Assembly (NCBI GenBank): GCA_963739175.1
Contig: CAVTZH010000003.1
Location: 62,001-126,000, forward strand
Source of the DNA: VAZQ01 sp963739175
GTDB taxonomy: Bacteria; Pseudomonadota; Alphaproteobacteria; Rhizobiales; Xanthobacteraceae
Length of the DNA: 64,000 nucleotides
Reading direction: 5' to 3'
Shown here: positions 53,273 through 62,677 of the stretch, piece after piece
Layout of the letters: each line of letters begins with the position of its first letter
How positions within the stretch are numbered: position 1 is the first letter of the stretch
The notes under the pieces: model-generated
Databases searched by the model: none
Told to the model about the DNA's origin: nothing
What the model saw: the letters and a program-made list of their open reading frames with translations, nothing else
Position numbers and translations under genes: made by a program

Positions 53273-54430
53273 TTCCAGGGCCTGTACGCGGCCCTTCCAC
53301 AGTCCGCCCTTGCCGCGGGCGAATTGCAGGGCGGAATCGAGCGTGAACAGCATGTAGCACAGCGCGATGGCGGGAAGCGCCAATCCCCACAGGACCGAGC
53401 GTCCGTAGAGCCGCAGCGTCGGCACGAAGGCGACCGCCATCAGGCCCCAGGCCAGCAAGCCGAGCCAGCGCGCCGGCCCGCTGGCGAAGAGCGCGAGCAA
53501 CGGCGGGGCGAGGTAGGTGAGTGCCATCCCGACGACGGTGCCGGCGAGGAGGAGCGGCGAGTAGCGCAGCTGCGCATAGGCCGAGCGCGACACCATCCGG
53601 CGGATGTCCTCGAAGTCCGGATAGGGGCGGGCGCTGAACACCCGCTCGGTGAGGCCGAGCCAGATCGGGCCCTGCGCCTTCAGGAGCTTCGCCAGCGAGC
53701 AGTCGTCGATCAGCGCATTGCGGATGGCGTCGATGCCGCCCGCGGCCTTGAGCGCGTCGCTGCGCACCAGCATGCAGCCGCCGGCGGCGGCCGCGGTCGC
53801 GCCGCCCGGCTTGTTCACCCACGGGAACGGATAGAGCATCTGGAAGAAGAAGATGAATGCCGGAATGAGGCAGCGCTCGGCGAGGCTCTCGCAGCGCAGC
53901 TTCACCATCAGCGAGGTGAGCACGAGCTTGTTGGCCACCGCCCGCGCCACCAGGGCGGTCAGCACGTCCGGCGCGTAGACGATGTCGGCATCGGACAGGA
54001 GGATGTAGTCGGATGGTTGGGCCGCCGACTGCGCCGCCGCGACGCCTTGCTTCACCGCCCACAGCTTGCCGGTCCAGCCGCGCGGCAGCGGCGCTCCGTC
54101 GATGATCTCGAGCCGCGCGCCGGCGTTCAGTGCCGCGGCGCTTCGGCGCGCGACGTCGGCGGTGCCGTCGCTGGAGTTGTCGTCGACCAGGATGATCTTG
54201 AGCGCGCCCGCATAGTCCTGGCGCAGCAGCGAGCCGATGGTTTCGGCAATGCCGTCGGCCTCGTTGCGGGCCGGGATCACCACGGTGACCGGCGGCCAAG
54301 CGGGCGTCTGCGCCGGCAGCGTCGTCGGCCCGCCCTCGTGGCGCTCCGAGCACAGCCAGAAGCCGCCGCGCGCGAGCACGAGGTAGAGCCAGATGGCGGC
54401 CGCCAGCGCTGCGATAGCCTCCAGAATCAT
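53267..54430 (-). CDS. hpnB: Hopene-associated glycosyltransferase HpnB
   Basis: GT-A glycosyltransferase of 387 residues found with hopanoid genes; its substrate is not established. An N-terminal membrane helix (ILEAIAALAAAIWLYLVLAR) is followed by the nucleotide-sugar domain PPVTVVIPARNEADGIAETI, the aspartates in ILVDDNSSDGTAD and YILLSDADIVYAPDV, and GGCMLVRSDALKAAGGID. Four hydrophobic segments close the protein. The start at 54430 begins the first helix. It leads the minus-strand run hpnB-hpnC-hpnD-hpnE-shc and overlaps the first of the repeated ATGs before hpnC. Confidence 0.9.
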   Translation of the reverse strand: MILEAIAALAAAIWLYLVLARGGFWLCSERHEGGPTTLPAQTPAWPPVTVVIPARNEADGIAETIGSLLRQDYAGALKIILVDDNSSDGTADVARRSAAALNAGARLEIIDGAPLPRGWTGKLWAVKQGVAAAQSAAQPSDYILLSDADIVYAPDVLTALVARAVANKLVLTSLMVKLRCESLAERCLIPAFIFFFQMLYPFPWVNKPGGATAAAAGGCMLVRSDALKAAGGIDAIRNALIDDCSLAKLLKAQGPIWLGLTERVFSARPYPDFEDIRRMVSRSAYAQLRYSPLLLAGTVVGMALTYLAPPLLALFASGPARWLGLLAWGLMAVAFVPTLRLYGRSVLWGLALPAIALCYMLFTLDSALQFARGKGGLWKGRVQALEP

Positions 54431-54634
54431 GCCGGTCGGTGATCCTTTGTTGCGGTAACTATAGGCCCCGGAAGGCTCGCAGGTCGGCCTCGCAGGGGCC
54501 GAAGCTGTGTAAAATACCGGCCGCAGATGCAAGGCCCAAATGCGCCGTTGGCAGGGCGGTTCCGGCCTGGTTGTTATCGCGGCGCGCCTCGCATAGACAG
54601 GCGGCCCGAAGGGCCCTTTAACCATGAGGATGAA

Positions 54635-55569
54635 GTGAACGCGACGGCGCAATTCCAGGACCGTCTCAATCAGGTCGCGAAGGATACCGAGGCGCTGCTC
54701 GACCGGCTGCTCGGCGGCTCGCTGCTGAGCGAGGAGATCGGCCGGCCGGCCCGGCTGCTCGACTCCATGCGCTACGCCAGCCTGGGCGCCGGCAAGCGTT
54801 TCCGTCCGTTCCTGGTGGTGGAGATGCGCGTCGCTGTTCGGCGTCGATAGGAAGCATGCGCTGATGGCCGGCGCCGCGCTCGAATGCGTGCACTGCTATT
54901 CGCTGGTGCATGACGACCTGCCGGCGATGGACAATGACGATCTCCGCCGCGGCCAGCCGACGGTGCACAAGGCGTTCGACGATGCGACCGCGATCCTCGC
55001 CGGCGACGGGCTGCTGACCTTGGCGTTCGACATTGCGGCGCGTCCGGAGACCCATCCCGATCCGGCGGTGCGGGTCGAGCTGGTGCAGGCGCTGGCGCGC
55101 GCCTCCGGTCTCGGCGGCATGGTCGGCGGGCAGATGCTCGATCTCGCCGCCGAAGGCCGCTTCGACGGCGGCACCGTGCAGCGACTGGGGGAGAAGGAGA
55201 TCCTGACGCTGCAGGCGATGAAGACCGGCGCGCTGCTCAAGTTCGCCTGCCGCGCCGGCGGCATTCTGGGGAAAGCCGATGCCGACGCAGCGCGATGCGC
55301 TCGACCGCTACGGCGCGGCGGTCGGACAGGCGTTCCAGATCGCCGACGATCTGCTCGACGTCGAAGGCGATCCGGCGCTGGTGGGCAAGCAGACCGGCAA
55401 GGATGCGGAAGCCGGCAAGGCGACGATCGTCGGCATCCTCGGCGTCGATGGCGCCAAGGCGCGGCTGCGCACCATCGTCAGCGACGCCGAGGCGGCGCTG
55501 AAGCCGTTCGGCACGTCGGCCGATGTGCTGATTGCCGGCGCGAAATTCGTCGCCGATCGCAACGTTTGA
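54635..55569 (+). CDS. ispA: Farnesyl diphosphate synthase (polyprenyl synthetase), two +1 breaks
   Basis: Short-chain isoprenyl diphosphate synthase of about 310 residues making farnesyl diphosphate for HpnD. The first aspartate-rich motif is HDDLPAMDNDDLRRGQPT and the second is AFQIADDLLDVEGD; YASLGAGKRFRPFLVVE opens the active-site region. Two +1 breaks (about 54826 and 55285) divide it; the restored joins are VVEMASLFGVDRKHAL and an ADADA-RDALDRYG join. The start is GTG at 54635 after AGGATGAA. It is divergent from hpnB and thereby completes the local hopanoid supply chain. Confidence 0.88.
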
Positions 55570-55578
55570 TCCAAGTCT

Positions 55579-56553
55579 CTACAAGCTGAAAAGCTGCTCG
55601 GCATTGCCGTGCGCGATGCGCTCCTTGTCCGCGCTGGTGACCGGAAGCTGCTCCAGGAACGCTCGCGCTTCCGCCATGTTGCCGTAAGGATAGTCGACCG
55701 AGAACATAATTCTCCCGACGCCGACCTCCAGCAGCAGGTCAAGGAACGTCGCCGGGAAATTGAAGCCACCAAAGGTGTAGTGAACATTCTCGCGCAGATA
55801 AGCGCCGAGCGGACGCTTAAGCTTTGTCAGCTGCGTGGGAAAGTTCCTCTGGAGCCTCGGCAGCATGAACGGAATGCCTTCGCCCAGGTGGCCTACGACG
55901 ATCTGCAGCTTCGGATGGCGGTCGAAGACGCCACCGAGGATCATGCGAATGAGATGCACGGCCGTCTCGATGTGCCAGCCCCAACCTGGACCTGCGAACA
56001 TCGCCGACACGGCGGGAGCAAAACCTCCGAACGACGCCTCGACCACCGCCTTCGGCGGTATGGTCGGGTGGAGATAGATTGGGACATTCAGCGCGTCGGC
56101 GCGCTCCAAGATCGGCGAGAAGAACTTGTCGTCCAGATAGCGGCCGCGCGTGTGGCCGTTGATGAGCGTTCCCTTGAAGCCCTGTTGACGAACCCGGACC
56201 TCCAGCTCTTCGGCTGCCTTGTCGGGCGCCGCGATCGGCAAGGATGCCAGGCCGGCGAAGCGCGTCGGATATTTTTTTACCGTCTCGGCGAGAAAATCAT
56301 TGGATTCGCGGGAGATCGAAATCTGCTCCGCCACTTCGGCTTGCTCCACCCCGGGAGAGTTCAACGAGAGCACCTGCACATCGATGCCGGCCGCGTCCAT
56401 CTCCGCAACGCGTTTGTCGCCGACCTCCTGAAGCAGCTCGCAAATCCTGGCGCCGTGGGGCCCCGAATTGCGCAGCCTCTCGGTGAACTCCTTGCCTGGA
56501 CCGGCCAGAAATCCCGGGCTGATGAAATGTTCTTCAAGGGTGATGGTTCGCAT
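55579..56553 (-). CDS. Amidohydrolase-2 family decarboxylase/hydrolase
   Basis: TIM-barrel protein of 324 residues resembling 2,3-dihydroxybenzoate and gamma-resorcylate decarboxylases and ACMSD. Expected metal ligands are visible: TLEEHF at the N-terminus, NVPIYLHPTIPP, VVGHLGEGIPF, and the late aspartate in RIMFSVDYPYGNM. Nonoxidative aromatic decarboxylation is the likely reaction type, while a simple hydrolase is possible. The start is ATG at 56553 (MRTITLEEHF); an ATG seven codons upstream adds nothing family-like. It is convergent with ispA, ten bases apart. Confidence 0.85.
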   Translation of the reverse strand: MRTITLEEHFISPGFLAGPGKEFTERLRNSGPHGARICELLQEVGDKRVAEMDAAGIDVQVLSLNSPGVEQAEVAEQISISRESNDFLAETVKKYPTRFAGLASLPIAAPDKAAEELEVRVRQQGFKGTLINGHTRGRYLDDKFFSPILERADALNVPIYLHPTIPPKAVVEASFGGFAPAVSAMFAGPGWGWHIETAVHLIRMILGGVFDRHPKLQIVVGHLGEGIPFMLPRLQRNFPTQLTKLKRPLGAYLRENVHYTFGGFNFPATFLDLLLEVGVGRIMFSVDYPYGNMAEARAFLEQLPVTSADKERIAHGNAEQLFSL

Positions 56554-56719
56554 CTTCGCGCTCTCATGTGACAAATGCGGAATAAGCTTGCGGGCGGGCT
56601 ATACCGGTAGCCCTGCTTTTCGCAGGCCATCCACCCATTTGTCAAAATGCTGTTGGCGCCGAACTGGACTTCGGTCTCCGAGAATTGAAATAGGGGGGCG
56701 GTTCAGAAGAATTGGGACG

Positions 56720-57877
56720 CTAGCGGATGGCCGAGTTGAAGCGCCGGCGCTGCTGGTCGGTCAGCGACGCATAGAACTCACCCAGCATCGGCTCGATATT
56801 CATCGCGGCGTGCAGCAGCGACATCACGCGGTCGCTGGCCGCGCCGAGGCGCGCCATCGGCGTCGTCGGCGTTTCGGCCGGGCAGGTCGTGCTCAGGAAC
56901 TGCGCCATCTCCATGGAAGCGCCGTACAGCATTTGCAGGCTCTTGCGCTGCTCGTCGGTGGGCCGCAGGACGCGCTGGATCGGCTCGAACGGGTTGGCGT
57001 TACCGGTCACCGCCTCGCCGCAGATGGAGGCCGGGGTTGCGGCCGTCGCCGTTTCGCTGCCGCCGACGGTCTGCGGCTCTTCCGCCAGTTGCGCCTTCTG
57101 CGCGTCGGTCAGCGAGCCGTAGAACGTCTCGAGCGCGGGGCGGATGCGGAATTCCGCGTAGCGCATCGCCCACAGCCCGTCGATCATGGCGCGCAACCGC
57201 TCCGGTTGGGTGGCGGGAAGGTCGCCGCGACAGGCGGCGGCTTCGCCGTCGATCGCGGTGCGCACGGTGTTGCGCAGCGCTTTCAATCCCTGCTGCTGCT
57301 CGGGGGTGAGGCGGATCGTCTCTTCGATGCGATCGAACGGCCGCATCGCCTGGTCCTTCACCCGCGCAATGCAAATGGCGCGATCGGACGGCGCGGCATT
57401 GGCCGTGCTCACGAGCGCCGGCAGGCGCCGTCCCGACGGTTCGTCATCGGCTTGCGAGGCGAACGCCGCCGTCGGTGCGGTCATCGCCCGCATGATGTCG
57501 CTCGGGCCGTGCGACCAGAACTGCCGGCCGTATTCCCGCGGCCAGAACGCATAGCCGAGCATGTCCTCGAACGCGTCCGGCGCGGCGGTCGGCCAGAACG
57601 CTGCCATACCTCCGGCCGCCGCGGCGCCAGCGCCCAGCGCAGCCTGCCGGCGGGTGGCGGCCCGCGACCGTTCGCCGGCAACATTGCGGTTGGCACGCGG
57701 CGTGCGATACGCGCGCGGCGCGCGGGCGCGCGGGACGCCGCGCAGGATCATTCGAAAGGGAGTGGCGAGCGGCCCCAGGATGCGCCCGGGGTTCTGTGCC
57801 TGTGCCGGTTCGCTCGTAAGGGGAGACGCAAAAACAAATGCGAGCGCCGAAACGATGACGGTCTTGCCGTACCGCAT
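56720..57877 (-). CDS. LTXXQ-motif (Spy-like) envelope protein
   Basis: Exported protein of 385 residues. A signal peptide ends near AQAQ (residue 28), followed by a low-complexity Arg/Ala/Pro-rich stretch to about residue 85, then two helical repeats of the LTXXQ/Spy type: FYGSLTDAQKAQLAEEP and FYASLTDQQRRRFN, with an additional LTPEQQQGLKALRN. Spy-like proteins are periplasmic chaperones and stress sensors. GGAGG precedes the ATG at 57877. It is divergent from the first of two tandem Bug receptor genes. The long double form is typical of alphaproteobacteria. Confidence 0.83.
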   Translation of the reverse strand: MRYGKTVIVSALAFVFASPLTSEPAQAQNPGRILGPLATPFRMILRGVPRARAPRAYRTPRANRNVAGERSRAATRRQAALGAGAAAAGGMAAFWPTAAPDAFEDMLGYAFWPREYGRQFWSHGPSDIMRAMTAPTAAFASQADDEPSGRRLPALVSTANAAPSDRAICIARVKDQAMRPFDRIEETIRLTPEQQQGLKALRNTVRTAIDGEAAACRGDLPATQPERLRAMIDGLWAMRYAEFRIRPALETFYGSLTDAQKAQLAEEPQTVGGSETATAATPASICGEAVTGNANPFEPIQRVLRPTDEQRKSLQMLYGASMEMAQFLSTTCPAETPTTPMARLGAASDRVMSLLHAAMNIEPMLGEFYASLTDQQRRRFNSAIR

Positions 57878-58064
57878 GACTGCCTCCACCAACGCATAAC
57901 GGTCTCACCTGCGACAAAGTTCCGGCCGCTCAGCGGCGAGAGGTCGCATTTGCGTCAGCTGCCGAAGGTCCGAGCCTGTCGTAGTGCACGCGCCGACGAC
58001 TCGGGATGCTGCGGTGTAGTGTAAGCACGCGCGCCGGCGGCGGCGGAGGTAAGGCGGGGGAACG

Positions 58065-59090
58065 ATGTTGCCGATAGTTCGGACCATGCTTGCGCTTGTC
58101 GCGCTTTGCGCCGGGGCCACTGCGGCATCGGCGCAATTCAAGTCGCCGACGGTCGCCGTCTACATCCCGGCTGGCATCGGTGGCGGCTACGACGCTTACG
58201 CCCGGCTGGCGTCGCGGCATCTCGGCCGCTTCCTGCCGGGAAACCCGGCGATCGTTCCGCGCAACATGCCTGGAGCGGGCGGCGTGGTAGTCGCAAACTA
58301 TCTCTACAACGTCGCGCCCAAGGATGGCAGCGCGATCGCGCTGTTCATGGCCGGCGCGCCGTTCGAGCCATTGTTCGGCAATACGCAGGCGAAATACGAC
58401 ACGTTACAATTCAACTGGATCATGAGCCTCAACCGGCTCGTCAATATCGGCATCTTCTGGCACCAGAGTCCGGTGCACACGACGCAGGATTTTCTCAAGC
58501 AGGAGATTCTAGTCGGCTCGTCGGGCGGCGGAGACTCCTCGACCGAGGCCTATCCCAATCTGCTCAACCTTCTGGCCGGGACTAAATTCAAGGTTGTTAC
58601 GGGCTACAAGGGCAACGGCGAAGCGATGCTCGCCATGGAGCGCAACGAGGTGCACGGGATCGTTGGCACCGAGCTGAGCAGCCTGCGGGCGACCAAGCCG
58701 GACTGGATCCGCGACAAGAAGGTGCGGATCGTCGTGCAGATCGGGCTTTCGAAGTCCGAGGAGCTGCCCGATGTGCCGTCGGGCCTCGATCTCATCAAGG
58801 ACGAGGAGGGGCGCCGCGTCTTCGAGCTGCTGCTGGCGCGCCAGGAATTCGGGCGACCGTTCGCGCTGCCGCCGGGCGCGCCGCAGGATGTGGTCGCGAC
58901 GTTCCGTGAGGCTTTCGCGGCCATGGCCAAGGATGGGGCGTTCTTGAAGGATGCCGAAAAAATGCGCGCGGATATCATCGTCGGCAGCGGCCCGGAGGTT
59001 ACCGCGCTGTTTGCCAGGACCTATGGCAGCCCCAAGCCGCTGATCGACCGCGCCATCGCGACGTTCAGGAGTGCTTCCGGCAAGCGCTAG
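58065..59090 (+). CDS. Bug-family receptor, first of a tandem pair
   Basis: Periplasmic tripartite-tricarboxylate-type receptor of 341 residues with a signal peptide ending ATAASAQ. It has VYIPAGIGGGYDAYARLASRHL, RFLPGNPAIVPRNMPGAGGVV and VAPKDGSAIALF. It is closely related to the next gene along its whole length, sharing for example ASRHLGRFLPGNP-type text and NYLYNVAPKDGSA, so the pair arose by duplication. No transporter membrane genes follow. It belongs to the GGGYD subgroup. Confidence 0.9.
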   Translation: MLPIVRTMLALVALCAGATAASAQFKSPTVAVYIPAGIGGGYDAYARLASRHLGRFLPGNPAIVPRNMPGAGGVVVANYLYNVAPKDGSAIALFMAGAPFEPLFGNTQAKYDTLQFNWIMSLNRLVNIGIFWHQSPVHTTQDFLKQEILVGSSGGGDSSTEAYPNLLNLLAGTKFKVVTGYKGNGEAMLAMERNEVHGIVGTELSSLRATKPDWIRDKKVRIVVQIGLSKSEELPDVPSGLDLIKDEEGRRVFELLLARQEFGRPFALPPGAPQDVVATFREAFAAMAKDGAFLKDAEKMRADIIVGSGPEVTALFARTYGSPKPLIDRAIATFRSASGKR

Positions 59091-59213
59091 TTTGCGCACC
59101 TCGCGTGAGGCAGCATTTTTGCGTTGCAGTATCGCGCAATGCGACGTTGTGGCGGCCGCGGTTGCGACTCAGAATGCTGCGGATAGCTATGGCTGATTGA
59201 GGGAGGGGAGCGC

Positions 59214-60233
59214 ATGTTGGGGCGCATTGTCTCGTTGCTGGTGGTGATGGTCGGACTGTGTGCGACGGCTCCGGATATCGCCGCACAAACGAAAATCCCC
59301 CCGGTTATCACGCTCTATATTCCGTCGGGTGTCGGCGGTGGCTACGACACCTACGGGCGGCTCACCTCGCGCCATCTCGGGCGCTTTCTGCCAGGCAATC
59401 CGACGATCGTTCCGAAGTACATGCCAGGCGCGGGCGGCGTGGTGCTGGCCAACTACCTCTACAATGTCGCGCCCAAGGACGGCAGCGCCGTTGCGCAGTT
59501 GGCGGGCGGCACGGCGCTTGAGCCCTTGCTCGGATTCGCGCAGGCGAAGTACGACGTGACCCAGTTCAAGTGGCTGGTCAGCCTGAACGGCCTGGTGAGC
59601 ATCGGAGTGTTCTGGAACACCTCGCCGGTCCGTACCGTCGACGACCTGTTCACGCGGGACGTGCTGGTCGGATCCTCAGGCGGCGGGACCGAAATCACGC
59701 CGCGCCTGGTCAATCGCTTCGCCGGAACACGCTTCAAGATCGTCTCCGGTTACAAAGGCACCGGCGACTCAATGCTCGCCATGGAGCGCGGCGAGGTCGA
59801 CGGTATCGTCGGCCATGAGCTCTCCGCGCTGCGGGCCGCTCGGCCGGACTGGCTGAGCGACAACAAGGCGCGGATCGTGATCCAGGTCGGGTTGACCCGT
59901 TCACCCGATCTTGCGGATGTGCCGAATGCCCTCGATCTGGCCAAAGATGACGAAGAGCGCAAGATATTCGCGCTGCTGCTGACCCGGCAGGTCTACGGCC
60001 GCCCCTTCACAGCGCCGCCCGGGACGCCGCCCGACGTCGTCGCGGTGCTGAAGCAGGCGTTCCTGGCGATGGGGAAGGACCCGCAGTTCCTGCAGGACGC
60101 CGCCAAGATCAAGGCCGACATCGTGCTCGCTGACGGTGACGAGATCGCCGCGCTCTATGCGCGGACCTATGCCACGCCGCGGCCGCTGGTCGAGCGCGCC
60201 ATCGAGGAATTCAAGCGCGCCGGCGGGCGGTGA
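59214..60233 (+). CDS. Bug-family receptor, second of a tandem pair
   Basis: Receptor of 339 residues; the signal peptide ends APDIAAQ. Strong similarity to the preceding gene is visible in LYIPSGVGGGYDTYGRLTSRHL, RFLPGNPTIVPKYMPGAGG and NYLYNVAPKDGSA, while the middle (GGTALEPLLGFAQAKYDV versus GAPFEPLFGNTQAKYDT) and the end diverge, consistent with a change of ligand. It has GGGAGGGGAGCG just before the ATG. A 123-base gap separates the two genes. It precedes a cupin gene by 64 bases. Confidence 0.9.
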   Translation: MLGRIVSLLVVMVGLCATAPDIAAQTKIPPVITLYIPSGVGGGYDTYGRLTSRHLGRFLPGNPTIVPKYMPGAGGVVLANYLYNVAPKDGSAVAQLAGGTALEPLLGFAQAKYDVTQFKWLVSLNGLVSIGVFWNTSPVRTVDDLFTRDVLVGSSGGGTEITPRLVNRFAGTRFKIVSGYKGTGDSMLAMERGEVDGIVGHELSALRAARPDWLSDNKARIVIQVGLTRSPDLADVPNALDLAKDDEERKIFALLLTRQVYGRPFTAPPGTPPDVVAVLKQAFLAMGKDPQFLQDAAKIKADIVLADGDEIAALYARTYATPRPLVERAIEEFKRAGGR

Positions 60234-60297
60234 GGGCGGCTTTCGGCGCCGCCCAAGCTCGGCTACACTCCCTGCAACAAAAGGGAGCGACTCGGCC

Positions 60298-60714
60298 ATG
60301 GGAATTCAGATCATCGATCCGAAAGAAGTTGCGTTGCGCGAGAAGAAGCGCACGGTCGTGATGAACACGCGCAAGATGCATGCCTGGGTGCACTACTATC
60401 CGAATCCCGGCGACCATGACGAGCTGCATTGCCACAACGAAGACCAGGTGTTCACCTGCTTCGAAGGCGAGTGCACCATGCGCTTTCCCGACGGCACCTC
60501 GTCCGTGTTGAAGCCCGGCATGGCCGCGCTGATCACCGGCGGATCGTTCTATCAGCTCGAGAACACCGGCACCGGCCACATGATCCTGATGGGGCACCGC
60601 TCCGGCAATCAGGACAACGTCATGATCATCGACTACGTGACGCGCCAGGACATCCGCAAGACCGGCGGTCCGCAGGTCCGCAACCGCGCCGAGGCCGAGC
60701 AGAAGCCGGCGTAG
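60298..60714 (+). CDS. Single-domain cupin protein
   Basis: Protein of 138 residues with one cupin barrel. The metal-binding motif is in HDELHCHNEDQVFTCFEGECTM, with two histidines and a glutamine/glutamate position, and the second motif around MAALITGGSFYQLENTGTGH. AAAAGGGAG lies upstream of the ATG at 60298. Such cupins serve as dioxygenases, isomerases or sensors; none is indicated. Gene order (two receptors, cupin, receptor, VOC protein, convergent hydroxylase) suggests a role in an aromatic or hydroxy-acid pathway. Confidence 0.83.
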   Translation: MGIQIIDPKEVALREKKRTVVMNTRKMHAWVHYYPNPGDHDELHCHNEDQVFTCFEGECTMRFPDGTSSVLKPGMAALITGGSFYQLENTGTGHMILMGHRSGNQDNVMIIDYVTRQDIRKTGGPQVRNRAEAEQKPA

Positions 60715-60804
60715 CGCCGCAGCGTCTCGCTGTCGCATAGACCCCGCCGGCAACAACACCAGAGTCCGGAAAGGACCGGTGGCCGGACGTGGGGAGGAGT
60801 CAAA

Positions 60805-61839
60805 ATGTCCGTCTTTGAATCGAAGCGCGTGCTTGCCGCTCTCGCGGTCGCTGGCGCCATTGCCGTCGCCGCGACGACGGCGCACGCCGACGCCTCGTTC
60901 TACCAGGGTAAGCAGGGCCGCCTGTTCACGATGGGAAGTCCCGGCGGCGGCTACGACACCTATACCCGCGCGGTAAGCGCTTTCTTGGAGAAGCGGATCG
61001 GCGTCAAGCTGATCCCGACCAACGAGACCGCGGCCGGCGGCATGATCGCGATGAACCGCACCATGAACGCCACGCCCGACGGCCTCACGCTGTTGCTGAC
61101 TGGCGGCGAGGGGCTGGTGACCGCGCAACTCTACGGCCTCTCCGGCGTCAACTACGACGTCCGCAAGCAGGTCTTCCTGGCGCGGGTGTCGGGCGAGGAC
61201 AAGGTCGCGATCGTCGGCCCGCAGTCGCCCTATAAGAGCGTCGCCGATATGCAAAGGCTCGACCGGCAGGCGCTGTGGGCCGGCTCCGGCAAGGCCGACA
61301 ACAACTCCGATTTCTCCGCCATCATGTGCTACGCGCTCGGGATAAAATGCAAGATGATCCTCGGCTACAAAGGCACCGGCGACATGAACATGGCGATCCA
61401 ACGCGCCGAGGTCGACGGTCGCGTGATCTCCGACGAGGCGGCGGCGCTCTACGGTCCGAGCTCGGGCATGCGCATCTTGACGATCCTGGCGCGCAAACGC
61501 TCGGAGAAATTTCCCGACGTGCCGACAATCTTTGAGGCCGCGAAGCTCTCGCCCGCCGCCGAGCGGCTGCTCGACTGGCGCGCCAATATAGCGAGCCTCG
61601 GCCGCGTGATCCTCACGACGCCCGGCACGCCGAAGGAGCGTGTCGACTATTTGCGCGCCGCGCTCGCCGAGGTGTTGCGTGACCCAGCCTTCATCGCCGA
61701 GATGAAAAAGGTCAATCTCGCGGCCGGCTATCTGAGCGCCGATGAGGTGCAGGCCTCGGTCGAGAAGGCGATGACCACGCTCGACGCCAAAGGGCTCGTC
61801 GATATGAAAGACATCGCGCTCAACCGCTATTACAATTGA
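60805..61839 (+). CDS. Bug-family receptor
   Basis: Periplasmic receptor of 344 residues. Signal peptide ends TTAHA (about residue 28). Family features are LFTMGSPGGGYDTYTRAVSAFL, NETAAGGMIAMNRTM and GYKGTGDMNMAIQRAEVDGR. It is of the GGGYD subgroup but well diverged from the tandem pair 570 bases upstream. GTGGGGAGGAG precedes the ATG. It is followed by the two-domain VOC gene after 27 bases, so it may collect the substrate of that enzyme. Confidence 0.88.
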   Translation: MSVFESKRVLAALAVAGAIAVAATTAHADASFYQGKQGRLFTMGSPGGGYDTYTRAVSAFLEKRIGVKLIPTNETAAGGMIAMNRTMNATPDGLTLLLTGGEGLVTAQLYGLSGVNYDVRKQVFLARVSGEDKVAIVGPQSPYKSVADMQRLDRQALWAGSGKADNNSDFSAIMCYALGIKCKMILGYKGTGDMNMAIQRAEVDGRVISDEAAALYGPSSGMRILTILARKRSEKFPDVPTIFEAAKLSPAAERLLDWRANIASLGRVILTTPGTPKERVDYLRAALAEVLRDPAFIAEMKKVNLAAGYLSADEVQASVEKAMTTLDAKGLVDMKDIALNRYYN

Positions 61840-61866
61840 TACGGAAATCCGAGGAGAGGGAAGAAG

Positions 61867-62677
61867 ATGTCCGGCAAGCTCAACCATCTCGCCATCACCA
61901 CCGACCACTACGCGACCATCGGCATGTTCTACCGCGCAGTGTTCGGCATGAAGGTGTCGGGCGACACGTCGCGTGAAATGTCGGCGATCTCGGTCGGCGA
62001 CGGCTATGTCGGCATGACCATCATTCCCCGCCGCGGCGGCCGCAAGGCCGGCCTCGACCATTTCGGCATCGAGGTCGAGGATCTCGACAAGGTGCGCGAG
62101 AAGATGGCGAAGAAATATCCCGACATCGAGATCGTCAAGCGCCCGGGTAACCGGCCTTTTGCCAGCTTCTCGCGCCCACGATCCCGCCGGCAATTACTTC
62201 GATCTGTCGCAGCAGGGGCACGAGAACCGCGCCGAGGTCTATGCCAAGGGCGAGTGGAAACAGGACAACACCATCAGCCACTTTGCGCTGCGCGCGCGCC
62301 ATGCCGGCAAGATGGCGGAATTCTATTCGGACATGTTCGATCTCGAGGCGCGCAACGTGTCGGGCGAGCCCGACAGCTATCATCTCACCGACGGCCGCGT
62401 GACGCTCACGATCCTGCCGTGGACGATTTCGGCATTCAATGGCGCGGGGATCGAGCAGCCGGCGATGGATCACATCGGCTTCCGGGTGCCGAGCATCGAC
62501 GCCTTCAAGAAGAATCTCGCCGAGGTCGAGAAGCAGAACCTTCAGCTTCGTCCGAAGCCGATCGATTACGATTCCGAGGGCGTCGCGCGGCTGAAGCTGC
62601 TGGCCAAATGCCCGCACGGCAGCTTCCACCTCGCTGATCCCGACGGCACGCTGATCGACGTGGCGGAGGATCACTAA
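61867..62677 (+). CDS. Two-domain VOC (glyoxalase/extradiol dioxygenase-like) protein, one +1 break
   Basis: About 269 residues with two vicinal-oxygen-chelate domains. Domain one has KLNHLAITTDHYATIGMFYR and KAGLDHFGIEVEDLDKV; domain two has ISHFALRARHAGKMAEFYSDMF and PAMDHIGFRVPSIDAF, then FHLADPDGTLIDVAE. The histidine and glutamate spacing allows a metal site like type I extradiol dioxygenases. A +1 break near 62172 (text should read ASFSAHDPAGNYFDL) interrupts domain one. GAGGAGAGG precedes the ATG. The stop overlaps the convergent hydroxylase stop by four bases. Confidence 0.85.

Noticed and set aside
60211..62193. A 660-codon minus-strand frame across the cupin, receptor and VOC genes
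   Set aside because: It runs antisense through three recognisable genes and shows no domain.
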